Of a DNA stretch of 64,000 bases, positions 12,247 through 24,300 are shown one piece after another; position 1 is the stretch's first letter, and every line of letters starts with the position of its first letter. This DNA comes from Paramarasmius palmivorus (Eukaryota > Basidiomycota > Agaricomycetes > Agaricales > Marasmiaceae): NCBI GenBank assembly GCA_037176845.1, contig JAYKXP010000004.1, positions 930,001 to 994,000 on the forward strand. Direction: 5' to 3'. The notes beneath the pieces were generated by a model. The model made no database searches, was not told where the DNA came from, and was given only the letters and a program-made list of their open reading frames with translations. A program made the position numbers and the translations under genes.

Positions 12247-14169
12247 ATGGACCCTCCAGCATCCACAAACAGCATCCCAGCTTATCTTTCTCACTCTGAC
12301 ACTCGCGACTCACCAGATATATGCGCTAAACTTGTGACGGTCAAAAGAGGAAGGAAAGAAGGGATTTCACTCAGCCTCAACAAACCAATCACGATTGGTA
12401 GGAACCCTGCGCTTTGGTACGCACCTTCAGCTATCTGCAAAGCGTGATACTGATATTCATCAAGCTCGTATGTGGTGGCGGACAAGTCCGTATCGGCAAT
12501 ACACTGTAAAGTCTATGTGTACGCTCCGCTTATATTCATCGACTGCGAGATCTGATGTTATCTCAGAGTGAGGTCACCGAACGGAGGTGTTATTGTGTCA
12601 TGCCAAGTCCCTACATTTCCTCTGTAATACATCGAGCCTCTACTAATCAGCTACTTACAGGACCTCTCGAAGAATGGCATCGTTTTGAACGAACATCGTA
12701 TAAGAAGGACATCGGCGATCCTAATGGATGGAGATGTGTTCAAAATCCCGGATTCCCTCAGTGAGTTGTCCGCATATACCCACATCACAGAAACAAGCAT
12801 CCAATAATCGGTAGCGTTCACCTGCCGCCACATCTGGCGCGATCCTGTACAAAAGCAAACCGTTTTCGATCCGACACCTCCACCCCAGGTAGCACAGAAG
12901 ATCTCCATGAAGGTATTGCCTTTAACTTAAGATACCGTCACCGAGGAATGCTAACTCGCGGCAAGTCCATAGGCAGCTTCATTCTAACATCCAAATGTCT
13001 TGGCACCGGCTCCTTCGCTACCGTTCACCTGGCTGTAGATATGGCATATCATTGTCAGGTTGCTTGCAAATCCATCAGAACGAGGAAGGGCCATGAAATC
13101 GAACAGGTGTCCAAAGAGATTTCTATTCTATGCAGATTAAGCCATGTAAGTGCGCATGCACGTTTCATCCACAATATACTAATCGACATCAAAGCCCAAT
13201 ATCAACCGGATATACAATACAGAACAGGACGGAACATTCATGTGAGTGTTTTATCCGGCCTACCGACCCTTCTCACAACGCCACGGAGTAGCCATCTCTT
13301 CCTTCAATTATGCACCGGTGGTGACCTTTTCACCTACGTCAACTCCTACACAGAGAAGGGTATCTGGATGTGCGAACCCGAAGCAAAATACATCATGTAT
13401 CAAATCCTTCTCGGTTTACTTTATTTGCATATGGAGACGATTAGCCATCGCGATTTGAAGGTACGCGGTATACCTTTTCTCGCTTTCCGCATTAACTCCC
13501 TATTACAGCCAGAGAACATTCTTCTTCATGCTCCTGGACCATATCCTCGTGTCCAGATAGCAGATTTTGGGCTTGCAAGACCTAAAGGATGGCAGGCCAC
13601 ATTCAACGTGTGTGGTACGGTCTCTTATCTTCCCCCAGAGGGTGTTCTCGCGTTAGATAGAAAAGATCTGAAGTATACTGGCTTTCCTGCTGACTGCTGG
13701 TCTGCCGGTGTCACGCTGTATATCATGCTTTGGTGTGTTCGACTTTACAATTCCCATCGTGAATTCGCATTAAATATCATATCCAGTGGCTCGCACCCCT
13801 TCGATTATCCTAGTCCTAAACACTGGTCGACTACATCTTCACAAGCGGAGGACGAAGACATGCTGAGGGAGCAGGACGTCAAAGAAAGGATTGTATTTGG
13901 TGATGGGCCAGACTTTGGCTGTAAGGTCTGGAAGAAGTTGGATGACGGTAAGGTCATTCAGCCGGTCTCTTCGCTCAGATGCTAATCGTTCCGAAGCGCA
14001 AGAACTCATTACTCAGCTTCTCAACCCCGACCCCACTAAAAGAGCGACAATCAAGACTGCATTGTCCAGTCCGTGGATACAGAATGATCTTGAAGTTTTG
14101 GAAGGCGCCTATCAGGATAGGATCCTGAGTACCCTGGATGAGGCCGAATTGGCGCGCAATCGTCAATGA
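12247..14169 (+). CDS. FHA-domain serine/threonine protein kinase, Chk2/Rad53/Cds1-like
   Basis: Predicted DNA-damage or replication-checkpoint effector kinase. The N-terminal FHA domain (about residues 30-150) is split over several small exons: TIGRNP, SYVVADKSVSAIHCKV, VVRSPNGGVIVSCQDLSKNG with NGIVLNEHRI, and GDVFKIPD. The GR, S..H and N residues are the phosphothreonine-binding positions. The kinase follows: glycine loop LGTGSFATV (about 13000), VACKSI (catalytic Lys), HRDLK|PEN split by an intron at about 13460-13507, DFGLARP (about 13564), then GTVSYLPPEGV in place of the usual APE, and DCWSAGVTLYIML. There is no N-terminal SQ/TQ cluster and only one FHA domain. The last exon, joined by splicing at about 13950-13998, gives DAQELITQLLNPDPTKRAT. 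Orthology to a named checkpoint kinase is not settled by reading alone. Confidence 0.88.
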
Positions 14170-14468
14170 TCTTCGTTTAATAGTCAAATTTCTACTCTTG
14201 CTCATCAGTCTACATGCTGCATGGATTCCATCACCGCTCTTTTACCGCTGCTTTTTTTCTGCTCACAACAAGCCATTCATAGACACATATCCTGGAACTT
14301 TCACACTCAAACTGTCCTCCCATTTTTGTTCTCTACGTCTACGCCTCACGCAGTCACTCTATTACTTGACGCTCTGACGCTGCTCGCAACTTATAAACTA
14401 GCCTTCCACAATGGACATGTTTGATGCAATTACATTTGTGATTAGCAGATGACGTACACGAAGGAGTC
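14170..14468. other. convergent intergenic region
   Basis: About 300 bp between the stops of the FHA kinase (plus) and the GH5 gene (minus). It holds two 3' UTRs; I see nothing else in it. Confidence 0.5.
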
Positions 14469-16113
14469 TTAAGGCAGATTTGGTTTAACTGGATACCTTC
14501 GTTCAGAACATTGCCCGATTGCAAAGGTGAATGAGGTTGCCACTCACCCGCTGCGGTCCAGAGTGGCTGATCCTGATCCCCATTTGGTGTGAGGGTGAGG
14601 ATGTATGTGGTATCAAAGGCTCCAGCAGACCAGGCAGTGAATCCGATGAGCTGATTTCCGTGTTCAGAGACTCGCGTTTGTACGGAGATAAAGAGAACCT
14701 TACAGTATCAGAGTTATTCTTGACAAATTCCAGTTGCTCGAAAAGACTGTCGGATATATGTCGGCAACGCAGAGAAAACGAAGACATCAGCCAACATACT
14801 GTTGCTCGCACGATTCCGTATTGCCTCCACCGGTTTCGCTAAGAATAGCCTGTCGGTTGCCATTTGCCTTCAGGAAGTCGACAAGGTTCTGGAAAACTTC
14901 GATGTTGCTCTTCACAACTATCATCAGCAAGAATCGTAGGCAAAGCAACCGAGATACAAACCGTCACACAGTCCGCGTGTGTCCCGCTGTTGTCGCTGTC
15001 AAGGTATTTGTGTACTGTGGCGCCGTTGTCAACAAAGAGCGAGATGTATAACAGGGCATGCGTACCATCGAATAAGAGCAGATCGGTGTTGTCGTTAGCG
15101 GGATCTGTCAGATTGACGAGAAGAGGGCCAGCTTCAGTCGGGAAGGCTTCTGCACTTGACCAGGACGACCCTAACGGTCGTTGTTAGTCAGGCTAAAGCA
15201 TGATCACAGGAAGATGCCCACCTGGAATCAAGATGTTTTGCGTCGTGGCACCAGCCTCACGAATGGCGTTGATCGCTGCCTGCGCAGAGTTCGCCCAAGT
15301 TTCAACAGATGGAATGTCATGGGGTTCGTTCATAATGCCGAACTGTACAACTTGAGGTTAGCCATCATGCGCCTGGTTCAGAGTTAAGGACATACAATGA
15401 TTTTATCGTTGCTGGCATATCTCGCGGCTACTTGTGACCATAAACTGGCATACTGTTCATCAGTAGGTCCACCTTGAGCAATGATACCTCCGTTCCAACG
15501 GGCATAGTTATGCTTTAGAGTGAATCGATTAGACCCGGGTCTGTATGTGCAATTGCGGAAACCACATACCACATCAAGAATTACCCATGGGCTGGTTGAA
15601 GAGGTAAGCGCCGCTTGCACCGTAGCATCGAACCGGGAGAAGAAGTTTCCATCGATGTCTCCCCCCAGCGTGGGCGTCATCAATTGCCAGGCTACAGTCC
15701 CTTGTGAGTTGTGGTTATATAGAAGCTATAACGTTGCAACAGACCAAAAGCTTGTGGGGGGTAACAAAGGTTAACCTCTATTGGTAATGACAGAACAAAA
15801 ACAACACTCACGAACTCGGAACACATTCACTCCCTGCGAGGCAAAATGCTCGAACTGGAAGACTGGTGGATCCACTCCGTTCCCAGTGAACGATCCATTA
15901 GTTGCCTGCGTAAGGGATCAGAAGCACAAACATCCTGAGGGCAGTGATCATACCACTGAAAAGTCGTAACCTGTCCCAGTATCAGTATAGTACAACCTGC
16001 AAACCCGAGACCGTACCTGCTGTGTTTACGCCTCCGAGGAAAGGTAACGAGCTGGCCGCATAGCATGAAGAGGCAAGACCGAGAGCAACGGCTACAACAG
16101 ACTGAAGCTTCAT
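14469..16113 (-). CDS. secreted glycoside hydrolase family 5 endo-beta-1,4-glucanase (GH5_5 type)
   Basis: Extracellular cellulase. The start at 16113 gives a signal peptide (MKLQSVVAVALGLASSCYA), then SLPFLGGVNTAGYDFSV, the start of the GH5_5 fold. Further blocks are NYARWNGGIIAQGGPT (about 15480-15520), the acid/base glutamate in FGIMNEPHD (about 15315-15352, across an intron), DVHKYLDSDNSGTHADC (about 14990-15030), and the nucleophile glutamate in QAILSETGGGN (about 14820-14860). After GFTAWSAGAFD the last intron (about 14490-14550) leads to AVKPNLP and a stop at 14469-14471. The order and spacing follow the Trichoderma Cel5A type. No CBM1 cellulose-binding module or linker is visible at either end, unlike many secreted fungal Cel5A enzymes. 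About ten short introns. Confidence 0.92.
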
Positions 16114-16971
16114 GATGGGTAGAGTTATGTGAGGAGCCATTTCAAAGCTGCATTTGTCTTATATCCATTGGCACCGGTGAATTCACGGACAGAGCTCGAA
16201 GGTTACATGCGGGAAATTTGCGGTGGATGTTCGTGGAGCATATTATGCCGATATCATTATATGGGAAGTGGTCTCGATGTGAATGAGGAGTAGTATTTCG
16301 AGCTATTGAGTCCGCGAGCCCACGAAGCATCTGAGCAGTCAACGATCCAACAACATCATGGTTTCGTTCCAAGATGTTCGGCGCTTACAGAGCCAAACCA
16401 AGCAGAAACTTGAAGGTTCTCACGCTCGAGCCAAACTTATCGGCAACTTATTGGTGCAGTATCGAACTCTTTGGTTTCCTTCTTTAATCTCAGTACATTC
16501 GTTCTTTGAAGGAGTATAGAAGAATCCTCAGAAATGGGAACGTCACTATATATATATGTCGATACATGATAAGCTACGACTTGTGGCACTATTATGTCGC
16601 CACAGTCGCAGTTTCTTCGGGACTGCTGCTATACAACAGTGCGTATGCTTGGACTTCCTCTACATATTCTTATTTTAATGGATCCGCTGGTCCATGATGC
16701 CATCGAGCACGATGGAGCGCCAATTTTACATCTATCAAGTCCTACATCGATCTACAGAACATGAGAGAAGATATGTGTATGATTAAGACGCGTACGAGAG
16801 GATGTAAAGACTGCAGTTGAGATTAAAGACAGTATATATCAAAGGATAGGATAGGAAGAATACTACTTCCCAGTGGATGGAGGATGTTGAAGCGGTGATA
16901 TTGGACGCCCTTAAGTACCTCATGGCAACGATAGGAGTGCCGTATTCATGACAAGAATAGAAGATGAAAGT
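16114..16971. other. intergenic region with GH5 promoter
   Basis: About 860 bp between the GH5 start and the chitin deacetylase stop, both on minus. A TATA-like ATATAAG on the minus strand (16158-16164) lies about 45 bp before the GH5 start codon. A TATATATATAT run is at 16547-16557. The small open frames show no protein features. Confidence 0.5.
16158..16164 (-). promoter_or_regulatory. TATA-like box of the GH5 gene
   Basis: ATATAAG on the minus strand, 45-50 bp upstream of the GH5 start codon. The position fits a core promoter with a very short 5' UTR, as in many highly expressed fungal secreted-enzyme genes. Confidence 0.4.
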
Positions 16972-19095
16972 TTAGAAAGCAATGATTGCATATAGTAGGA
17001 ATGCTGGAAGGAATATACTTCCAAAGGAAGATGAGACTGCAATGGCACCATTGCTACCCGACGAGGCCGAAGGTGCGTTGCTACCGGTGGGGGAAGTCGA
17101 AGATCTCGTAGACGTGAGGGTTCTGGATGCAGAGGTGCTAGAGCTACCATCTGAGCCCGAGGCAGGTCCGTCGGTCTGAGTGGTCCCAGAGATATCTGAA
17201 AACGGGCGTGTGTAAGTACCAAACTACCCAGGAGGATGGTATACTAACATTGTTCGAAGGTGGGAAGGGAGTAATCGCTTTCCACGTACGGCTGCGTTTG
17301 GTTGAGAGCAACGCCAACAGGAACGAGGTACTATAGAACTCGTGTGAGTGATGCTTTGGACTCAGCGCCAGACCAATGAACCCTGCAGGGCTTCCTGCTA
17401 CAGCGCATTTGCTCACCTTAAAGGCCTCCTTCAGTTGAGGATAGTACTTGATAGCCTCCGACATGGTCAGGTTGGACGTCTCATGCATCAAACTAGAGGG
17501 GAAACAATTATAATCAGCCGTCGTCTGCAAATAGTCGTAGAATCCGTACAGAATTGCTCCTTCCTATAATAAAGGTCAGCATTGAAAAGTCGCAAAAATC
17601 AACGGAGGGCCATGACTCACGTTTTGGAAAGCACCGCTCTTTGCCGTTTGCAAGAACTCCTCATACTTCCCTTCGATGGCAGCGGGCTCGACGACACCAG
17701 AGGGCCCAAGAATAGTATCACGAACATCATACTTCCAGAGAATACTTCTCAGACCAAGGGCGTGCGCGATATAACGAATACGGTCGTCAGTGTCACCCAT
17801 AGGTGGCTGATACGAAGACTACATTAGGTCAAGTCCAGAAACCAGTAGAAGAGAGCCTGACCCTGAAGCATGTTGGTGTAACCCCGGTAACGAGTTTGAT
17901 GACTTGCATCTACATCACGATTAGTTTCGCCTGAGTGGTAGCATTGAACAATCCTACCGCTGTAGGAAAGGTCAGAAAACTACGTCGTATTGTTTCAAAA
18001 AATACTCACTATAGTAGATCTCGGCGAAAGCTTGCTCGTTGGAGAGACCAGTCACTGCGTAGAGAATCTCAGCCTCCGGATAAAAAATCGGGTGAAACGA
18101 CTAACTGGCTTGATGCGACCAGGTGTCTGCGGCAAAATCAGCATTGTTCAAGAAGGCGGATCGAACTCTGACTTACGGACACAAATCTCATGGCCTAGAA
18201 AAGCGTGTCTTTTTTAGTAAGTAACGACACCAGAACTAAAGTGAACTTTACCGTCTTCCAATGCTCGCTTCGCTTGCAAAGGCCATCCAAGGACATTACT
18301 ACCGATGTAGAACATGGCTTTGGCGAATTACCATCAGTTCAAGGAAAAAGGTTGGTTGTTAAATATAACGCACTTGCTTTCTGGTTTTGGCTAGTCAAAT
18401 AGTCGTAGAAAGCGTTGTGGCTGAAGACAGCGTCAGTGTGACATGTATCCCATCGAATTCATAATCCGACATCACCTGCAGTTTGGACCATCGTCGAAAC
18501 CGTATCCAAGGGTTTGGGGCTATGAACAAATTTTGATTTTAGTGAATGATGCATGAGACGTGAAACAGACGGACCTCGGGGACGAGAACAATATCCGAGG
18601 GAACCCCTTCTGCCTTGGCCGTCGTGCACTCTGTCGCGGACCACCAACAATCAGGATCATTTTTGGCGTCGTAGGTTCCAAGTGTTTGACTGATGTTGCC
18701 CTGAAAGCGCGGATCAATAAGCATTGGCACTTAACGCCTAAATAAACCTCTAACCAACCTTGGAAGCGATGTTTGGGATAGATTTCGAGATCTCGTCGAA
18801 TTTTGCACGGGCGGCAGCATCGTTGGGGAGGATTTCAGCCGTTTCCCATGTCTTGGGGAAGTTGACGGCCTGTCCGGCAATAGGAGGGTAGTTATAGTAT
18901 TGACATTGTTCAGCGGGATCTTTGAGAACGAAAACATGTATCATGAGCGCGTCGTTTGCCGGAAAAGTGACTGGACACACCTGAGATTGCTGCCTGTTCC
19001 TCTACAGAGTTACGATCCTGAGCAGAAACGAAAGTGGGTAGCGTCGAAAACAGCGCGACTACAGCAAGAGGATACGCGAAGAGCATGGTCAACAA
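16972..19095 (-). CDS. chitin deacetylase, carbohydrate esterase family 4, GPI-anchored
   Basis: Converts chitin to chitosan in the cell wall. It starts MLTMLFAYPLAVVALF..VSA, a signal peptide (19095; an internal Met lies three codons on). The NodB-type motifs appear after splicing: GFDDGPNCSHN (motif 1, about 18440-18500; Thr of the usual TFDDGP is Gly), HTWSH (motif 2, the metal-binding HxxxH), CWRPPMGDTDDRIR (motif 3, about 17780-17810), ILWKYDVRD (motif 4) and LMHE (motif 5, about 17480). The C-terminus is a Ser/Thr-rich stretch ending in a hydrophobic tail (SIFLPAFLLYAIIAF), typical of a GPI signal, with the stop at 16972-16974. At least nine small introns break the frame, so residue numbers are approximate. 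It is in tandem with the GH5 gene, which suggests a cell-wall/polysaccharide pair but may be chance. Confidence 0.9.
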
Positions 19096-20172
19096 GTCTG
19101 AAGGGCGCTTGCTTGGGCTCCGAAAGCAAGAAATAGGGCAAAGCGCCGAGCGACGGAGGAAAGGTAACAGAAAAAAGGGTCGTGAGGGTAGGAAAGAGAG
19201 TGAGAGAGACAGAGGGCGCCTGATAGAGCTGGTAAATATGTTCCATCGTTCAATTGTCAGATAATCCGGCCGGAAAGACGAGTTATCTGGAACCGATCAT
19301 CGTTCGGAACGGATTTGAATTTGTTAGGCTGAAAGCCGCGTATGACATTGAAACCCATGAAACCACGCCTGGCCGTTTGATGAGGTTTCATAGGCACAAC
19401 CTGGCACAACTACAAGTAATCCAGAAACAGCTGTTTCGACAGCGTCGTAATGCCGCAATTGAATACTGACAGTTTGAGGACGACTCCTGGTTTGGTAGCT
19501 TGACAGGGCTCGACTTGGAAGGTGTTCAGGTACCAACTATCTAGAGTCTGCGGCACTTCATTCGGTTATGGTGGCCGCACTAAAGGCTTGGCATTCAAAA
19601 TGCCTCCACCTGATAAACGATTTGGAGCAATGGTAAGCGAGTGAGCGTTCTGGCTATGTAACAGAGTGTAAAAGTCAGACTCGAAAGCCGACCACACAGC
19701 AATTATCGCGTACCAAGCCCTTGGAGGACGTCGCTGGTCTAAAGGGTTGGCCACCGTCGGTTCCCGTGTCATTTCGCCATTTCTGACACCCTCTCTCTCG
19801 CCACTGCGCCATAAGGTGACCCATGATAGACCGTGTATGTGCTTTCGAAATACAGGTGACAAGAATCAGTAGATAAGATGGAGGTAACAGGACGGGGTTC
19901 CTTCGCCGAGAAAGCCTTGGAGGAGCGTAAAAATAGCACAACGCCGCCTGAAAATTTTTTGAAGATTTCTTGGCAACGGGTAGGGATGTCGAAATTCAAT
20001 GAAGTAGAGAACTCGGAAATGTTGAGTCTTTGCATTCGATGTAAAAAGAAGATGGTTAGACTCTGCGGACTCGATGGAAGCTTGAAGCCGTTGTGGGCTT
20101 GGGCTGCTGCAATGGGCGCCAGTGAATTACACTGCCACGTATAGTAGCTAGCGCCCGCTCACCACTTTGTCC
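19096..20172. other. intergenic region, promoters of chitin deacetylase and LYR gene
   Basis: About 1.08 kb between two divergent genes. On the minus strand the first 130 bp before the deacetylase start are CT-rich (GA-rich on plus, about 19150-19215), as often seen near start sites of well-expressed fungal genes. TCCGGCCGGA (19265-19274) is a short palindrome. An open frame at 19878-20144 has no recognisable feature and no splice support. Confidence 0.45.
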
Positions 20173-21311
20173 ATGTCTTCAAAGATTGTTTCTCTCTACC
20201 GTTCGTACTTGCGTCTTGTGAGATGTCTTCCCCACCAAAGACTTCGGTGCGCCATCTTTTGAAGGGTTGTTCCTGCATCTAATTCAAGAGGCATAGCGAT
20301 TTTCTCCGAATCAAAGCTTCAGAAGATTTGCGAGCAATACGAGCTACAAAAGACCCGTCTCTCCAGCAACGGAAGATGAAACGGATTACCAGAGACATGC
20401 GAAAGGTTGAGGCAGCCTGTAATGGGTCTACGAGCGGATTTGACCACGTCCTGGATCTGGCATATGGAAGAAAGGGAAAACTTCGGTGGGAAATTATGCA
20501 GGTCAATCCAGCATTCCTTTCTTCGCGTCCATCCACTGACTAGTCATTGTCTAGCCTCTATTGAATGACCCGACCAAGCCCTTGCCTGCACCAATCATAG
20601 CTTCTAAGCCCAAGTCTCGTCCACCCGTATACTCGAAAGAACTATCCGCACTTATCACTTCTCTCTACTCGCGGAGAACCAAGCCTCTATCGACAAAGTC
20701 CTTGGCCTTTCCTCCAAAACTCTCGCTTCGGGCTGATCCAACCTCTGAGGAGGCTCGAACTCTCGGTCCACTCAGCAAACGAAGAGAGGTCAATACTCGA
20801 TGGCGTTACTTTGTGCAAGAATGGAAGAAGGTGTATCCCCCTTTAGATGTCGTAGTCAGGAACGCGTCCGATGGCTCAGAATCCTCAAGTCGCGCCGCTA
20901 CTTCAGAAGCCAATATCAGAGGTGTCGGTTTCCAGGGCGAACGCTTGTTTGAAGAGATAGAAGAGCTTGTAGGACCTGCATCTCCTGCTTCCAGACCAAA
21001 ACCACGTCGTGGGGAAGAATCAACCTCACTGACAGCTCCTCAACGACATCCTTCACGCTGGCTTCGTCGCCGGTATCAGGCATTGTTGTATAGGCTTCCA
21101 GTGTTGGTGTATACTCGAAACTCCAAAGGTGGTGGGTCATACAGCGTCGAACTGTCCGCGAGTGCTATCGGGCATAGAACCACAAACAATTCGTGTCGGC
21201 AACCAGAACTAGACGGTGGAAACCTTGCTTGGTACCAAAAATCGATAGCAAAGTACGTAGTTTCTGGACACAATGAAGCCAAAACTGACCAACGAGCCAG
21301 ATCATAAGTAA
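20173..21311 (+). CDS. LYR-motif protein, probably Cup1-like, mitochondrial
   Basis: Small basic protein with an N-terminal LYR motif. The start at 20173 gives MSSKIVSLYRSYLRL, where LYR is followed by basic residues; splicing out 20218-20288 (donor GTGAGA, acceptor TTCAAG) continues in frame to RHSDFLRIKASEDLR and then RKMKRITRDMRKVEAA, the rest of the LYR helical bundle. A second intron (about 20502-20552) joins EIMQ to PLLNDPTKPLP. The C-terminal half is basic and Pro/Ser-rich with a conserved-looking block RREVNTRWRYFVQEWKKVYPP. The end is ambiguous: reading through gives a stop at 21305-21307, while splicing at GTACGT (about 21252) gives PDHK and a stop at 21309-21311. LYR proteins usually act with acyl-ACP in mitochondrial Fe-S or complex assembly. 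The Cup1-like label rests on memory of the family's layout. Confidence 0.7.
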
Positions 21312-21367
21312 AGTACGCTAGATGTACAACATTAACAAGTATTGTAAATAATGATACACCTCCAAAT

Positions 21368-24300
21368 CTATGAAGTCCCGGAATCCTCAATCTCCAGTCC
21401 ATGCAAATCTATCATGTACATGCTATAGTTACGGTCGGTCGCCTGTGATGTTCTGTTGTCACCCCCTTTCGGGTCGACACCGCACTGTAAGGCAAGCATG
21501 ACCTGATAATCGTCAAAGGTATAAATCTGTTCTTTCCGAATTTCCTGTATCATTTCCTGTCAAGCCGCCCAATGTCAACGTCTTGGTCCCTGGTAAAACA
21601 ACGTTACGAATCGCGTACCTGAGGTCCTTTGAAGAAAAGTGAGTAATACTTCCTTGCGCGCTCAAGTTCCTTGGATTGGGCGCCGTTCGTAATGGTCTTG
21701 AGGCATTGCTGCAGCGCTAGAATATTTCTCAGAATCTTTTTGAGGCCAAAAGCATTGGGTTGCTGGAGATGCCGAGCACTTGAAATCAATATATGTTCCA
21801 TGAGTTGACCGAGTCCCACAAAGATGAACCTGAAGGAAAACGTCAGTCCCGTGTTTTGAGGTACATGGCTGCCATAAACTTACTCTCGAGCGCCCTTCGG
21901 TAGACTGACAGATATGAAATCGTTGCATTCTCCGAGTTCGTTGTTGAGATCGATTATATGTGGGTCAGGTTCGCTGGCTTCACTATCAATAGTGTAGTTA
22001 CCCTAGGCGGCATGTGAGCTCAAACTATGAGCACGGTGATGAGCGCTTACAAGTCGCATTGCCAAATCCAAATAGTGCAAGGTTCGGCAGCGTATGTCGA
22101 TACGAATCGTGTCCAGAATCAGGTCCGATAGTTGATCATACGTTCTAATGAGAGCTTGGTATCGCCTAGATTTCACTTAGCTGGGCAAGCATCAAGAGCC
22201 AAACGATATTCCTTACAGTGCCATTTCTTTTGATAAGGGCAGACTCAGCTCCGTGACGGTAGGGATCATCGGGAGAAGGGGTGTGAAGGGGGTAAAGGGA
22301 ACAGCGGACAAAGGCTCGAGGTTTTGTGGCGTCGGTGGCATATCGTCCGGTCGTGCTTTCAATGCAGAAAGCTCTGAGGCAAACCATGACTAGAAAAGAT
22401 TCAGCCGAGTGCGCTAAATGGAATCAACAACACTTACTGTGCTTCGGTACAAGCTACTCAAAGCTGCAAGATTCCGTGTGGAGGGCACAAGATCGGTCTT
22501 TGATATCTTTGTGTTTCCTAGGAATACTAGCTCGTGTTTGGTTTCCTCGCTGCAGATTTGCTGCTGCTGTGAGGAGCTAGGTGGCTATCAAGACATAAAA
22601 TTAGTCAGGACTGAAGATTAGTGCCAGCGCAAACTACTTACGGGGTCCTTTTTCAAGTCAATCAAACCGTTTGTGAGCTCCTGTCTCTGCGCCCATTGAG
22701 CGGCAAGGGCAACTACAGGGTTCAGATTTGATTCTGTGGGAGGACTGATAGTGACGAGATCTTGGAATCTATCACTACATCGCTGGTAAAACTGGATGAT
22801 AACTCCGAGGATTAATCGCGAATAGCTCTCTTGGTGGAATGGCGTAGTCTGTAACATGATGCAGAGAGAGTTGACTAACGCCATCAGTTGCGTGCTAGCC
22901 TATAAAGCAATGAGCAGGAGCTTGTTTCAACGATCAGGTATGAAATACCTTCACGAGTGGCTGTGGCGACAGCCTCTTAGACAGAGGATCAGTCTGGAAT
23001 GCTTCAGGTCCTGTAACGGACGTTTAACGCGTGATACAACACACCGAACCAAAGACAAACCTGTGACCGCGTGATGGAAAAGTGAGGACACTTTCTCTTC
23101 CAGCTGAGGTAGATACACCTTGAGTACAAACTCGTCAAGCACTGCCCCTGAAGCGCGAACATTCGCGACATCCGTTGGCAGGACTTGCGAGATTCGATCC
23201 AGCCAGGCTAGCGTGGGCTGGAAAAGCACGCTGACATGGAAAGCATTCGGTTTAATGAGTAGCCGATGATGTTGACCAACTCCGACAAGTAACTTGTCCT
23301 CGGTACCGACTTTGGATAATGCAGACTGTATAGCGGTCTCTGTCGATGCTTGGACTAAACCAGGCATGGTATCTTTGATGACTTGTGTGAGGGCATCTTC
23401 GTGGGGTTTGAGAACTTTCTTTGTGGCTTTGGGGTCAGTATCTGCAAGCCGGAATACCCCCTATCCATCGTATATCAATAGACCATATGCACAACAATTA
23501 TCAGAGCGACAAACCTTAGTTTTATCTCGCGAGAACCGGCCGTCTCTCAGTATCTCATTGATAGAAGTAACTGGATTCCGACTGGCGATGTTACCCTCTT
23601 CTTCACTGGTGAGATAATCATAAATCAATGTCCGTATCTATGGAATGGTGAGAAGACCCGACAATGTAGGAAACCATAAAAGGGCCTACCTCCGCTTGTA
23701 CAGAAGTCCAAACATCTTCCAAAGGGAAGAGTGCACCGGGCTTGGTCCCAGAGGAATCCTTGAAGTCTCTTCGCTGTAAGAAAGGGTCAGAAATTAACCA
23801 AAATGTTGAATGTACTGAATGCGGCTTACAGAGCCTACACGATTCGCAACTTCGTAGATGACTCTCAACCCCTGAGCGACGGCATCCATTTTTGAATATA
23901 ACGTCCAAAAGAAGTCATTCAAAATCTCATGATCCATATGCTGAGACGACGACTCAAGTGCCGCCAATCTCAGTGTAGCAGCCTTCAAGAATTCATTCTT
24001 GTGGGTCACCACCAATGCCGGATCAGCGGAAAAGATATACACCCCCTCAGAGTTGCTGGATGCGTTGTTAAGGGTAAAGATGGAGCCACGTCGACCGTAT
24101 TCAGCGCGTTCAGAGACTTCGTCCAATGTCTGATCAACCAAGGAGAATATTTCTCCTGGTAGACGCTGGGCTACAATGTCCAGCGCACTGCCAAGTCTCC
24201 CTAGAACTGCGAGAGACTCTAGGATGGTCTCCATGTAGGAGAACGAGTCAGACTCGGGATTGGCGAGACTGGTTCGTAGGTTGGAGATGCTGTTTGAGAA

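Noticed and set aside
16547..16557. TATATATATAT run as a core promoter
   Set aside because: It lies about 430 bp from the GH5 start and has no gene in the right position; a closer TATA-like box exists.
19878..20144. 88-codon open frame on plus upstream of the LYR gene
   Set aside because: No motif, no intron support, and it lies in a promoter region; too weak to call a gene.
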